Assembly: GCA_902517865.1 (NCBI GenBank)
Contig: CABYDT010000008.1
Coordinates: 1-35,576 of the forward strand
Reading direction: 5' to 3'
DNA from: an uncultured Pelagibacteraceae bacterium
GTDB lineage: Bacteria; Pseudomonadota; Alphaproteobacteria; Pelagibacterales; Pelagibacteraceae
Length of the DNA: 35,576 nucleotides
Shown here: positions 1-9,099 of the stretch, one piece after another
Numbering within the stretch: position 1 is the first letter of the stretch
How the letters are laid out: every line of letters begins with the position of its first letter
Translations under genes and position numbers: made by a program
Notes under the pieces: generated by a model
The model's input: the letters and a program-made list of their open reading frames with translations, nothing else
Told to the model about the DNA's origin: nothing
Database searches by the model: none

Positions 1-968
1 GTTAAAAAGATACCGACAAAAATAATAGTGGATGGTTTGGAATTACAGATAAATATTGGTTATCTGCCATAATTCCTCAGAAGGGTAAAAATTTCAATGC
101 AGAATTTACATATGATAAGCAGTTCAAGGCAAATTATATTATTACGGACCCAACAATAATTAATTCAAATGAAACTAAAAAGAACATAGCAACTTTATTT
201 ATTGGCGCCAAAGAAGTTTCTGTTGTTGACGGATATGCGGAACAATCAGGTATAAATAAATTTGATTTAGCAATTGACTGGGGCTGGTTTTTTTATTTTA
301 CAAAACCAATTTTTTTTGTAATCGATTATCTATATAAAATTTCCGGTAATTTTGGTATTGCAATTATTCTGTTAACAGCTGCAGTAAGATTAATATTTTT
401 TCCACTAGCTAATTATTCTTTTGTATCTATGGCAAAAATGAAAGCACTACAGCCGGAAATGCAAAGACTTAAGGATTTATATAAAGATGATAAACAAAAA
501 ATTCAAATGGAAATGATGAATTTGTATAAAAGAGAAAAGGTAAATCCAGTTAGTGGCTGCCTTCCAGTTTTAATACAATTGCCATTCTTCTTTGCAATTT
601 ATAAAGTGTTATTTGTAACCTTGGAGATGAGGCATGCTCCTTTTTTTGGATGGATACAAGATCTATCTGCACCTGATCCAACAACAATATTTAACTTATT
701 TGGACTAATACCTTGGGATCCACCTAGTTTCTTAATTATAGGGATATGGCCAATATTAATGGGATTGACAATGTGGATACAACAAAAACTTAATCCTGCT
801 CCTCCTGACCCTATTCAAGCAAAAATATTTATGTTTTTTCCTTTCTTTTTAACAATACTTTTAGCATCGTTCCCCTCTGGTCTTGTAGTTTACTGGACAA
901 TTAATAACGTACTTACCATGGCACAACAGTACGTGATAATAAGGAAAACAAAGACAAAAACAGTATAA
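1..968 (+). CDS. yidC: Membrane protein insertase YidC, C-terminal part (5' end outside window)
   Basis: YidC/Oxa1 inserts proteins into the inner membrane, alone or with SecYEG. An open frame runs from position 6 to the TAA at 966-968 (320 residues), about the C-terminal 60% of a usual ~550-residue protein. It holds the end of the periplasmic domain (GITDKYWL near residue 11) and then the Oxa1 core with five hydrophobic segments. A conserved Arg precedes an FFP motif (AVRLIFFPLA), and PVSGCLPVLIQLPFF is the second Oxa1 signature. In this frame codon 3-5 is TAA, directly before clear YidC sequence. A one-base length change in the A run at 4-8 would restore the frame, so an indel near the window edge is likely. 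The stop overlaps the argB start by one base (TAATG). Confidence 0.93.
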
Positions 969-1825
969 TGAATTTATCAGCAATTTGGCCTAAAGAAGCT
1001 CCTCCTGTAGATGAGGCTAAAAAGTTTCTTGAAAAATATAAAAATAAGAAAATAGTTCTAAAGTATGGAGGTCAAGTAATGGCTAGCCTAAAGTTATCAA
1101 AAGCATTTGCTGAAGATGCTGCCGTCTGTAACAAGATTGGAGTCAATACAGTGGTTGTTCACGGGGGAGGCCCTCAGATTCAGCAAAGATTAAATCAAAA
1201 TAAAATTGAAAGCAAATTTATAGATGGATTAAGGGTAACAGATAATAATATAATAGGAGTTGTTGAAGACGTATTACTAAATGAAATTAATCCAGATTTA
1301 GTTAAATCAATAGAAAAATACGGTGTTAATTCTGTCCCTGTAAACGCAAAAAATAGCGATATAATAAGAGTTAAAGGATCAAAAAACTCAAGCTTAGGAT
1401 TTGTTGCAGATCCCGATCAAATAAATGAAAAAATAATAAACGAATTATTAGCGAATAAAAAAATACCGGTTATTGCACCGATTGGAATTGATAAAACAGA
1501 ACAAGTCTATAATATAAATGCTGACACAGTTGCAGGAAAAATTTCAGAAAAAATAAAAGCTGATAGACTTTTGCTAATGACCGATGTACCGGGTGTAAAT
1601 GATAAATTTGGCAAATTGATTGAAAAATTAACAATTTCTGAGGCAAATAATTTAATTTCTAGCGGTGTAATTACCGGAGGAATGATACCTAAAATACTAA
1701 CATGTATATCATGTCTAAAAGAAGGTGTCTCAGGTGTAGTGATAATTGACGGAAGGAAACCACATGCAGTTTTATACGAATTGTTTTCTGAAGCTGGAGC
1801 AGGGACTCTAATAGTAAATGATTAG
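968..1825 (+). CDS. argB: Acetylglutamate kinase
   Basis: ArgB phosphorylates N-acetylglutamate, the second step of arginine synthesis. At 285 residues it is of normal length. Family motifs are in order: KYGGQ at 32-36 (glycine-rich phosphate loop), HGGGPQI at 65-71, FIDGLRVTD at 84-92, NINADTVAGK near 183, MTDVPGV near 205 and ITGGMIPK near 236. The first motif is usually KYGGNAM; here it reads KYGGQVM, an oddity but not an obvious loss of function. The gene starts inside the yidC stop and overlaps the next gene by 8 bases, so translation is probably coupled. The other arginine gene in the window, argH, lies 28 kb away, so arginine genes are dispersed. Confidence 0.95.
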   Translation: MNLSAIWPKEAPPVDEAKKFLEKYKNKKIVLKYGGQVMASLKLSKAFAEDAAVCNKIGVNTVVVHGGGPQIQQRLNQNKIESKFIDGLRVTDNNIIGVVEDVLLNEINPDLVKSIEKYGVNSVPVNAKNSDIIRVKGSKNSSLGFVADPDQINEKIINELLANKKIPVIAPIGIDKTEQVYNINADTVAGKISEKIKADRLLLMTDVPGVNDKFGKLIEKLTISEANNLISSGVITGGMIPKILTCISCLKEGVSGVVIIDGRKPHAVLYELFSEAGAGTLIVND

Positions 1826-2486
1826 TTTAAAAAATATTAAATTCTGGATTTTTGATTTAGATAATACTTTATATTCTTCAACCACAAATATTTTTAGTAA
1901 AATAGATAAAAAAATGTGCCAATTTATTATTGATGAGCTTCGTGTTGATGAACCTGAAGCTTTAAAAATAAAAAATAAATATTTTCACGAGCATGGAACA
2001 ACATTAAATGGATTAATGAAAAAACATAATATAAACGCTGAACGTTTTTTGGAATTTGTACACGATATAGATTATAGTTTTTTAAATAAGAACGAAAAGT
2101 TAAATTATGAATTGAAAAAGCTACCTGGATCAAAAATTATTTTTACAAACGGGTCAAAAAAACACGCTGAAACAACAATATTAAAATTGGGTATTAAAGA
2201 TAATTTCAGCGGAATTTTCGATATTGTTGACTCTGATTACATTCCTAAGCCAGATATTGCACCATATAAAAAATTGATTTCTAAATATAGAATCAATTGT
2301 TCTGAGAGTATTTTTTTTGAGGATATTGCTAAAAATTTACTGCCTGCACATAAGCTTGGTATAAAAACTGCATGGATAGAAAATGACGACAAATATTGCA
2401 AAGAGGGTTTTGATGGATATCATGTGGATTTTAGAGTAAAAAATTTGACTAAATTTTTAGAAGATATAAATAAGAAAGTAGCATGA
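1818..2486 (+). CDS. HAD-superfamily hydrolase, pyrimidine 5'-nucleotidase type
   Basis: A 222-residue haloacid-dehalogenase-fold phosphatase. Motif I is FDLDNTLY at 12-19 (nucleophile D13, acid D15), motif II is TNGS near 110, motif III is the Lys in PKPDIAPY, and motif IV is FFEDIAKN, with Glu-Asp in place of the common Asp-Asp. The helical cap after motif I and the PKPD segment match the SDT1/PHM8-like pyrimidine 5'-nucleotidases common next to argB and dapD in Alphaproteobacteria. The in vivo substrate cannot be read from sequence. It overlaps argB by 8 bases and dapD by 4 (ATGA), so it sits mid-operon. Confidence 0.88.
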   Translation: MISLKNIKFWIFDLDNTLYSSTTNIFSKIDKKMCQFIIDELRVDEPEALKIKNKYFHEHGTTLNGLMKKHNINAERFLEFVHDIDYSFLNKNEKLNYELKKLPGSKIIFTNGSKKHAETTILKLGIKDNFSGIFDIVDSDYIPKPDIAPYKKLISKYRINCSESIFFEDIAKNLLPAHKLGIKTAWIENDDKYCKEGFDGYHVDFRVKNLTKFLEDINKKVA

Positions 2487-3286
2487 CTATAGAAAAAATT
2501 ATAAATGAGGCATGGGATAATAAAGAAAAAATTAATCCTCAATCGAGCAAAGAAATTTTAGATTCTATAAGTGAAACTTTTGATCTTCTTGATAAAGGAA
2601 AGATTAGAGTTGCAGAAAAAAGAGATGATAAATGGATTACTAATCAATGGATTAAAAAAGCAATAATGCTGAGTTTCAGAACAAATCCAATGGATACACT
2701 TAGCGGGCCTTATAGTAGTTGGTATGATAAATCACATTTGTTGAAAGGTAAAACAGCAGGTTGGGGTAAAGATGAACATGAAAAAGCTGGTTTTAGATTT
2801 GTTCCAAATGGACAAGTTAGGAAAGGATCATTTATTGGAAAAGGTGTTGTTTTAATGCCATGTTACGTGAATTCAGGTGTCTACATTGATGAAGGTACTA
2901 TGATGGATACTTTTTCACGAGCTGGTAGTTGTTGCCAAATAGGTAAAAATTGTCATATTTCTGCTGGATCAGGTATTGGAGGAGTATTAGAGCCCGCTCA
3001 AGCTTTGCCTACTATAATTGAGGATAATGTATTTGTAGGTGCTATGTCTGAGGTAGTTGAAGGAGTGATTGTTGGCAAAGGGAGTGTTCTATCAATGGGG
3101 TGCTATATTGGACAAAGTACAAAAATAGTGAATCGATCGACAGGCGAAATCACAAAAGGATTTGTTCCGCCCTACTCTGTGATTGTGCCTGGTGCTCATA
3201 AAGATTTATATGCAGTACACATTATTAAAACAGTTGATGAAAAAACAAGATCAAAAACTAGCATCAATGATTTGCTAAGAGATTGA
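2483..3286 (+). CDS. dapD: 2,3,4,5-tetrahydropyridine-2,6-dicarboxylate N-succinyltransferase
   Basis: DapD succinylates tetrahydrodipicolinate in the succinylase branch of lysine/meso-diaminopimelate synthesis. At 267 residues it is close to the usual ~275. It has an N-terminal helical domain, then from about residue 100 a left-handed beta-helix of hexapeptide repeats (for example GKGVVLMPCYVNSGVYIDEGT and GKNCHISAGSGIGGVLEP). The conserved MMDTFSRAGSCCQIG segment near 140-155 contributes to the active site. It overlaps the HAD gene by 4 bases and is 3 bases from dapE, the next-but-one step of the same pathway. Confidence 0.96.
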   Translation: MTIEKIINEAWDNKEKINPQSSKEILDSISETFDLLDKGKIRVAEKRDDKWITNQWIKKAIMLSFRTNPMDTLSGPYSSWYDKSHLLKGKTAGWGKDEHEKAGFRFVPNGQVRKGSFIGKGVVLMPCYVNSGVYIDEGTMMDTFSRAGSCCQIGKNCHISAGSGIGGVLEPAQALPTIIEDNVFVGAMSEVVEGVIVGKGSVLSMGCYIGQSTKIVNRSTGEITKGFVPPYSVIVPGAHKDLYAVHIIKTVDEKTRSKTSINDLLRD

Positions 3287-3289
3287 GAA

Positions 3290-4438
3290 ATGAACGAAAT
3301 TAAGATTGCAAAAGATCTTGTGAAATTTGCAAGTGTAACGCCGCTTGATAAGGGGGCGATTAACTACGTAGCTAGATCTCTCAAAAAACTCGGCTTTAGT
3401 TGTAAAATTTTAGAATTCAAAGAGAAAGGTACATACAAAATTAAAAATTTGTACGCTAAGATTGGTACGAAGAGACCTCATTTATGTTTTGCTGGACATA
3501 CCGATGTTGTGCCTATAGGTGATTTAAAAAAGTGGTCAGTTAATCCTTTTGGAGGTCAAATAAAGAACGGGGTACTATACGGTCGGGGGATTGCTGACAT
3601 GAAAGGTAATATTGCAAGTTTTATTTCGGCAACCTATGAATTTTTAAAAGATAATAAAAACTTTAATGGCTCACTTAGCTTTTTGATCACAGGTGATGAA
3701 GAGAGTGTTGCTATTAATGGTACAAAAAAAGTTGTTAAATATTTAAAAAAAAAAAAGGAAAAAATAGACTTTTGTTTGATCGGTGAGCCAACAAACCCAA
3801 ACAAGCTTGGAGAAGAGATCAAAATAGGTAGAAGAGGCAGTATTACAGGATATATAACGATTAGCGGTATTCAAGGTCACGTCGCTTACCCAAATAAAGC
3901 AAGAAACCCGTCAACACCTTTAATTAAAATTCTAAATGAAATTAAAAGTAAAAAATTAGATAAAGGTTCTAAAAATTTTCAGGCTTCAAATTTGGAAATA
4001 GTAAAAATTAATATAAATAATCTTGCAGACAATGTAATCCCATCAAAAGCAAGTGCAATTTTTAATATTAGATACAATGATAGACATACAAGTGAAAGTC
4101 TTAGGAGCAAAATATCTAAAATAATTAAAAAAACAGCAAAAAAATATAAATGTAAATATGATATTAAATTTCAGGAAACAGGTGGCGTATTTCTTTGTAA
4201 ACCCAACTCAACTGTTAATATGATTAGGAATATAATTAAAAAAAGTACCGGTAGAAATACAAAATTAACCACAGGAGGAGGAACCTCTGATGGCAGATTT
4301 ATCAAAGATATAGCACCATGTATTGAATTTGGTCTTGTAAATAAAACGATTCACCAAGTAAATGAGAGAGTTCCTATAGCTGATTTAAAAAAATTAAAAA
4401 ATATATATAAAAAAATTTTACAAAATTATTATAAGTGA
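3290..4438 (+). CDS. dapE: Succinyl-diaminopimelate desuccinylase
   Basis: DapE removes succinate from N-succinyl-LL-diaminopimelate using two zinc ions. It has 382 residues (family 375-385). Metal ligands and catalytic residues of M20 peptidases are visible: GHTDVVP (H70, D72), RGIADMKG (D103), GDEES (catalytic E137, ligand E138), GEPTN near 166, and the C-terminal ligand His in TIHQVNE near 355. The dimerisation lid starts at GRRGSITGYI. A run of ten or more A bases near 3746 is read through in frame. The stop TGA overlaps the GTG start of the next gene. Confidence 0.96.
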   Translation: MNEIKIAKDLVKFASVTPLDKGAINYVARSLKKLGFSCKILEFKEKGTYKIKNLYAKIGTKRPHLCFAGHTDVVPIGDLKKWSVNPFGGQIKNGVLYGRGIADMKGNIASFISATYEFLKDNKNFNGSLSFLITGDEESVAINGTKKVVKYLKKKKEKIDFCLIGEPTNPNKLGEEIKIGRRGSITGYITISGIQGHVAYPNKARNPSTPLIKILNEIKSKKLDKGSKNFQASNLEIVKININNLADNVIPSKASAIFNIRYNDRHTSESLRSKISKIIKKTAKKYKCKYDIKFQETGGVFLCKPNSTVNMIRNIIKKSTGRNTKLTTGGGTSDGRFIKDIAPCIEFGLVNKTIHQVNERVPIADLKKLKNIYKKILQNYYK

Positions 4439-5358
4439 AGACTTGTCTGATCACTACAAAAACATATCAAAATCATGATAATGGGCCTGGGCATCCAGAA
4501 AATGTAAATAGGGTAACTTCAATCAATACTGCAATAGATAATATTAAAAATACAGAGTGGGTTGAAACAAAAAATTTTAGCACGAAATTGATTGAACTAG
4601 CTCATGACAAAAAATATATAGAAAAAGTAAATAATTCATTTCCTAATAATGGTTTAGCTTTTTTAGATTCAGATACAATTGTATCTCAAGGATCAAAACA
4701 AGCATCTTATGATGCAGTAAATTCTGTTCTTACTGCTATAGATAATGTCCAAGATGGATCTTATCAAAATGCATTTGTTAGCATAAGACCACCAGGACAT
4801 CACGCCCACAGCAATTTTGCTGCTGGTTTTTGTATATTTAATAACATCGCTATTGGAGCATGTTATTTAGTTAAAAATTATAACTTAAAAAGAGTATTGA
4901 TTTTAGATTGGGACGTGCATAGAGGTGATGGAACAGCTGAAATTATATCTAATAAAAAAAATATATTTTTAATTTCTTCACATCAATATCCATTTTATCC
5001 TCCTGGAGATGGTACTGAAAAGGTAAGAGGTCATTTTGATAACATTCGTTTCTTTCCTCTCAAAGCAGGTTTGTCATCAAATGAATTTCATAAGATTTAT
5101 GAAAAAATATTTATTGAAATCGACAAATATCAACCTGAATTTATATTAATATCCTGTGGTTTTGATGCCCATAAAAAAGACCCTTTAGCCGAGATTAATC
5201 TGGAATCAATTGATTATGAATATTTAACTCTTAAACTAAAAAAATATGCTGGAAAACATTGTGCTGGAAAAATAGTTTCCGTTTTAGAAGGTGGATATGA
5301 TTTAAAATCAATTTCAGAAAGCTCTAAATTTCACGTAAAGTCTTTAGCTAAAATCTAA
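4435..5358 (+). CDS. Histone-deacetylase-family (class II-like) deacetylase
   Basis: A 307-residue zinc-dependent amidohydrolase of the arginase/HDAC fold. The active-site His pair is in PGHHAH (H122, H123). The zinc ligands are D160 and H162 in DWDVHRGDG and D244 in CGFDAH, and LEGGYDL supplies the C-terminal Gly-Gly-Tyr that binds the acyl carbonyl. Bacterial members deacetylate acetylpolyamines, acetyl-lysine or related amides; the substrate here is not known. The start is GTG at 4435, inside the dapE stop. Position at the end of a dap operon could mean a link to acetylated diamino compounds, but that is only inference. Its stop overlaps the stop of the convergent DUF1192 gene by 4 bases. 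Confidence 0.9.
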   Translation: MKTCLITTKTYQNHDNGPGHPENVNRVTSINTAIDNIKNTEWVETKNFSTKLIELAHDKKYIEKVNNSFPNNGLAFLDSDTIVSQGSKQASYDAVNSVLTAIDNVQDGSYQNAFVSIRPPGHHAHSNFAAGFCIFNNIAIGACYLVKNYNLKRVLILDWDVHRGDGTAEIISNKKNIFLISSHQYPFYPPGDGTEKVRGHFDNIRFFPLKAGLSSNEFHKIYEKIFIEIDKYQPEFILISCGFDAHKKDPLAEINLESIDYEYLTLKLKKYAGKHCAGKIVSVLEGGYDLKSISESSKFHVKSLAKI

Positions 5359-5528
5359 TTTTTTTTAAAAATATTTTCTGCTTGAATTTGATCATTCTTT
5401 TTCTCAGAAATTTTATTTTCAAGATTGACTATTTTTTTTTTATATTCCTTAATCAATTCTTCAATTTCAGAAATGCTTAATTCATCAATCTTAATTTGTT
5501 TTTCCTTGATTATATCATCTTCATCCAT
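5355..5528 (-). CDS. DUF1192-family small protein
   Basis: A 57-residue acidic protein. It begins MDEDDIIKEK, has a central ELSISEIEELIKEYKKKI segment, a predicted coiled coil at about 15-45, and a C-terminal QAENIFKK. This matches what I recall of DUF1192, small alphaproteobacterial proteins with an LSxEELexRI core, a helical heptad stretch and an AexxFK end. The function is unknown. It starts one base after the stop of the acetoacetyl-CoA synthetase gene (TAATATG), so it is co-transcribed and probably coupled. Its 3' end overlaps the convergent deacetylase gene. Confidence 0.75.
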   Translation of the reverse strand: MDEDDIIKEKQIKIDELSISEIEELIKEYKKKIVNLENKISEKKNDQIQAENIFKKN

Positions 5529-5529
5529 A

Positions 5530-7464
5530 TTAATTTATTTTCAAATTTTTAAAAAATTCAAGTGATTCTGGATTTGCTATAGCCTCTAAATTGTTAATTT
5601 TTTCTCTATTTAATATTTTTCTGACTGCTATTTCAACAATTTTTCCGCTTTTGGTTTTAGGTATTTCTGGACATTCAATAATAATAGATGGCACATGTTT
5701 TGGTGAGCAATTTTGACGAATATTAAATTTAATTTTTTCTTGTAATTCACTGTTAAGTATATTTTGACCTTTCAAATTAATAAAAAGAATTATTCTGATA
5801 TCATCATGATAATTTTGTCCAACAACTAAAGCTTCATTTACTTCACTAAAATTTTCAACTTGACGATATATTTCTGCAGTACCTATTCTCACTCCGCCTG
5901 GTTTAAGTGTAGCGTCTGATCTACCAAAAATAATATATCCGTGATTTAATGTTTTTTGAATAAAATCGCCATGATACCAAATATTAGGATACTTATTAAA
6001 ATAAGCATCTTGCATTTTTTCTGAGTTATTGTCATTCCAAAATTTTATGGGCATTGAAGGGAAAGGTGTCTTAACAACTAATTCACCTTTATGATTGTTA
6101 GAAAGTTTTTTACCATCCTCGTCAAAAACATCAATATCTAGACCTAAGCTTGGGCCTTGGATCTCACCGGCATAAACTCCATCGTATAAATTACCTGCAA
6201 CTAAACATCCAACTACGTCCGTTCCACCACTGATAGAAGCTAAATGAACATCTTTTTTGATATATTTATAAACATAATTAAAACTCTCACTGATAAGTGG
6301 TGAGCCTGTTGAGCAAATAGTTTTTAAATTTTTTAAATCAAGATGTTTACTATTATAATTTTCATTTTTTAAATGATCTAAATATTTTGCGCCCACTCCA
6401 AACAATGTAAATTTTTTTCTTGAACAATATTTAAGTAATATATCAATTTCTGGGTATAAAGGTGATCCATCATACAAGTATATAGATGCTCCACAGGAAA
6501 GTGCAGCTACTTGCCAATTCCACATCATCCATCCTGTTGAAGTATAATAAAAAACCTTGTCATTTTTTTTTACATTACAATGAATTAAAAGTTCTTTTTT
6601 TTGTTCAATAAGTGCATTGCCAGATCCGTGAACAATGCATTTGGGTGTACCCGTTGTACCACTCGAGTAAAGAATATAAACAGGATGATTAAAATCAAAT
6701 TTTTGAAAGTTCGTATCTTTTTTTGAATTTTTAAGAACATCATAGTAAGATAAATATTTTTTATCGATTTTGGTATTATCGTAAGAAAATACTATTACTT
6801 TTTGAATAGAGGGAATTGATTTGGTAATAATTTCTACATTATCCAATATATTTATTTTTTTTCCATTATAATAGTAATGATCACAAGTAATTAAAACTTT
6901 TGGCTCAATTTGTTTAAATCTTTCAATCACGCCTTGTGGCCCGAAGTCTGGAGAACAGCTTGACCAAATGCAGCCGTTTTTAGTTGAACCAAGAAAAGCT
7001 ACGATAGTTTCAATTGTATTCGGAACGTAGGCTGCTACCACATCGCCTTTTTTGATATTTGTTTTAATCAAATAATCTGAAAATTTGCAAACATTACTAA
7101 ATAATTCTTCCCATGTTATAAAATCCTCTGTTCCATTCTCTTTTAAGCTAAATACAGCGATTTCTTTAGAGGTTAATGGAATTAAGTTTTCAGCAAAATT
7201 TAACTTCGCGTCTGGAAAGAAAATATTTTTGTAAAAGATTTTGTTTTTATCTAAAATTCTCTTACCCTTATCACCTTTTATATCTGAAAAATCCCATAGT
7301 TCTGACCAAAAAACTTCATTATTTTTAAGACTCCAATTCCAGAGAGAGTTAAAGTTTTTTTTAAAATTTATATTAAATTTATTTTCAACTTTTTTTGAAA
7401 ATTTATTAATATTAGATGATTCAATTATTTTATTGGAGGCTTTCCATAGAAGATTTTTGTTCAT
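5530..7464 (-). CDS. Acetoacetyl-CoA synthetase
   Basis: An AMP-forming ligase of 644 residues that activates acetoacetate, linking ketone bodies or PHB breakdown products to central metabolism. It has the N-terminal ACAS domain, the ATP loop YSSGTTGTPK, the family-typical GWMMWNWQVAAL and YDGSP, SGGTDVVG, the YHGDF aspartate motif, RSDATLKPGGVRIG hinge region and C-terminal catalytic Lys in PKTKSGKIVE. A longer frame opens with ATG at 7500, but that would overlap truA by 34 bases. The ATG at 7464 lies 2 bases after the truA stop, has AGGG just upstream and gives the family length, so I chose it. Confidence 0.9.
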   Translation of the reverse strand: MNKNLLWKASNKIIESSNINKFSKKVENKFNINFKKNFNSLWNWSLKNNEVFWSELWDFSDIKGDKGKRILDKNKIFYKNIFFPDAKLNFAENLIPLTSKEIAVFSLKENGTEDFITWEELFSNVCKFSDYLIKTNIKKGDVVAAYVPNTIETIVAFLGSTKNGCIWSSCSPDFGPQGVIERFKQIEPKVLITCDHYYYNGKKINILDNVEIITKSIPSIQKVIVFSYDNTKIDKKYLSYYDVLKNSKKDTNFQKFDFNHPVYILYSSGTTGTPKCIVHGSGNALIEQKKELLIHCNVKKNDKVFYYTSTGWMMWNWQVAALSCGASIYLYDGSPLYPEIDILLKYCSRKKFTLFGVGAKYLDHLKNENYNSKHLDLKNLKTICSTGSPLISESFNYVYKYIKKDVHLASISGGTDVVGCLVAGNLYDGVYAGEIQGPSLGLDIDVFDEDGKKLSNNHKGELVVKTPFPSMPIKFWNDNNSEKMQDAYFNKYPNIWYHGDFIQKTLNHGYIIFGRSDATLKPGGVRIGTAEIYRQVENFSEVNEALVVGQNYHDDIRIILFINLKGQNILNSELQEKIKFNIRQNCSPKHVPSIIIECPEIPKTKSGKIVEIAVRKILNREKINNLEAIANPESLEFFKNLKIN

Positions 7465-7466
7465 CC

Positions 7467-8204
7467 CTAATATTGTACTTTGAAGAGATATAAACCACAA
7501 GGAGGAGCCACAGGGGGACAGCTATTTCTATTCTTTTTTTCAATTGCCTTCTTTAAATCTTCAATATTCCACTTTCCTTCGCCGACATATTTTATAGCAC
7601 CAATCATTGATCGCACTTGATGTTGCAAAAATGATCTCGATTTTACAACATAAATGATTTTTTTATCAGATTTTTTTATTCTTGAGTATTCAATTGTCTT
7701 TATTGGCGACTTTGCATTACAGGATTTTGACCGAAAAGTTGTAAAGTCATGCATACCTAAAAATAGTTTTGCAGCATTTTGCATTTTTTTTATATCGAGT
7801 TTTTTTTTTACATGCCATGCCCTTCCATTCATTAGAGAGAGGTTAGATTTTCGGTTAATTATAATATAATGATAAATTCTTAAAATTGCATTTTTTCTTG
7901 AATTAAATTTTTTTTTAACTTTTTGAACTTTAATTATACTGATATTCTTTTTTTTTAGAAAGTGATTTGTTCCTTCTAAAATCTTAAAGGCTTGTAACCG
8001 ACCATCGTAGTCAAAGTGAAATACCTGACCGATGGCATGAACGCCAGAGTCAGTCCTACCAGATCCAAATATTTTAATTTTTTTTTTTATGATTTTTTGC
8101 AAAGCAGTTTCAATACACTGCTGTACTGTATTCCTATGAGGTTGAGACTGCCATCCGCAAAATTTTTTGCCATCGTACTCTACGATACATTTAAATCTGC
8201 TCAT
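7467..8204 (-). CDS. truA: tRNA pseudouridine(38-40) synthase TruA
   Basis: TruA isomerises uridines 38, 39 and 40 in the tRNA anticodon arm. It has 245 residues, normal for the family. The catalytic aspartate is D52 in the signature SGRTDSGVHA (48-57). N-terminal EYDGKKFCGWQSQP and the C-terminal FLQHQVRSMIGAI are family features. It overlaps fmt by 14 bases and ends 2 bases before acetoacetyl-CoA synthetase. The order def-fmt-truA is common in Alphaproteobacteria and supports the call. Confidence 0.95.
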   Translation of the reverse strand: MSRFKCIVEYDGKKFCGWQSQPHRNTVQQCIETALQKIIKKKIKIFGSGRTDSGVHAIGQVFHFDYDGRLQAFKILEGTNHFLKKKNISIIKVQKVKKKFNSRKNAILRIYHYIIINRKSNLSLMNGRAWHVKKKLDIKKMQNAAKLFLGMHDFTTFRSKSCNAKSPIKTIEYSRIKKSDKKIIYVVKSRSFLQHQVRSMIGAIKYVGEGKWNIEDLKKAIEKKNRNSCPPVAPPCGLYLFKVQY

Positions 8205-9096
8205 CGAATTTAAATCCTAAGATAAAATTTTCTTTTAGTTGAATTTTCTTTCCACTTCTTTGCAGTTCTAATATCTCTATTGAGCGATCCTTACACGATA
8301 TAATAATTTTTTTTGAGTCGATAATAATTCCAGGTTTACGTGCCTTTAAATCAGAAATTTTAGCTGAATACACTTTTATTTTTTCATTTTTATAATCAAA
8401 ATATGCCCCAGGTTTAGGATTTAATGCATTTATTTTAAAAATAATATTTTCTGCATTTTCATTCCAATCAATTTTCTCATCTAGCTTTGTAATTTTTTTT
8501 GCGTACGACACACCAATTTTATTTTGGGGAATATATTCTGCAGTTCCACTAAGTACTTTATTAATACAATCAACTATTACTTTTGACCCCAACTCTGATA
8601 GACTTTTTTCTAATTGACCAAACGTTAAATTTCCTGATTTAATAGATTTGCTTAGTAGGATTGGTCCACTGTCTAATTCCTTTTCAATTTTCATAATAGT
8701 TATACCTGTAATATTTTCACCAGACATAATCGATCTTTGTATTGGAGCAGCACCTCTCCATTTAGGTAGTAGGGAGGCATGAATGTTAATAAATCCATTT
8801 TTAGATAATTCCAGAATTTTGCTAGGTATTATTTGTCCATAAGCAACAACAACAGCAAGATCAATATTGATCTCTTTTAAATAATTATATTCATCTTCAA
8901 TTCTGTTTGGGGTTTTAATAATTAATTTGTTCTGCTCTGCAAAATTTTGTACTGGACTTTTCAAGATATTATGTCCTCTTTTTGCCTTTTTAGCTGGCTG
9001 AGAAATCACACAACTTAATTTAAAATATTTATTAATTTCTTTTAATGCTGGAATTGCAAAATCTGGAGTGCCCATAAAAATTATGTTTGATGACAT
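8191..9096 (-). CDS. fmt: Methionyl-tRNA formyltransferase
   Basis: Fmt formylates initiator Met-tRNA from 10-formyl-THF. It has 301 residues, slightly shorter than the usual ~310. The FMGTPDFA start, QPAKKAKRG loop, catalytic triad N104 and H106 (NIHASLLPKWRGAAP) and D142 (ELDSGPIL) are all present, followed by the C-terminal tRNA-binding domain from about 205. It sits 3 bases after def, the gene whose product later removes the formyl group. Confidence 0.95.
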   Translation of the reverse strand: MSSNIIFMGTPDFAIPALKEINKYFKLSCVISQPAKKAKRGHNILKSPVQNFAEQNKLIIKTPNRIEDEYNYLKEINIDLAVVVAYGQIIPSKILELSKNGFINIHASLLPKWRGAAPIQRSIMSGENITGITIMKIEKELDSGPILLSKSIKSGNLTFGQLEKSLSELGSKVIVDCINKVLSGTAEYIPQNKIGVSYAKKITKLDEKIDWNENAENIIFKINALNPKPGAYFDYKNEKIKVYSAKISDLKARKPGIIIDSKKIIISCKDRSIEILELQRSGKKIQLKENFILGFKFDEQI

Positions 9097-9099
9097 TTA

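Noticed and set aside
3740-3765. Frameshift in the long A run inside dapE
   Set aside because: The frame continues on both sides with correct DapE motifs, so the run is read through in frame.
7465-7500. Upstream ATG at 7500 as start of acetoacetyl-CoA synthetase
   Set aside because: It would overlap truA by 34 bases and add 12 residues unlike the family; the ATG at 7464 fits better.
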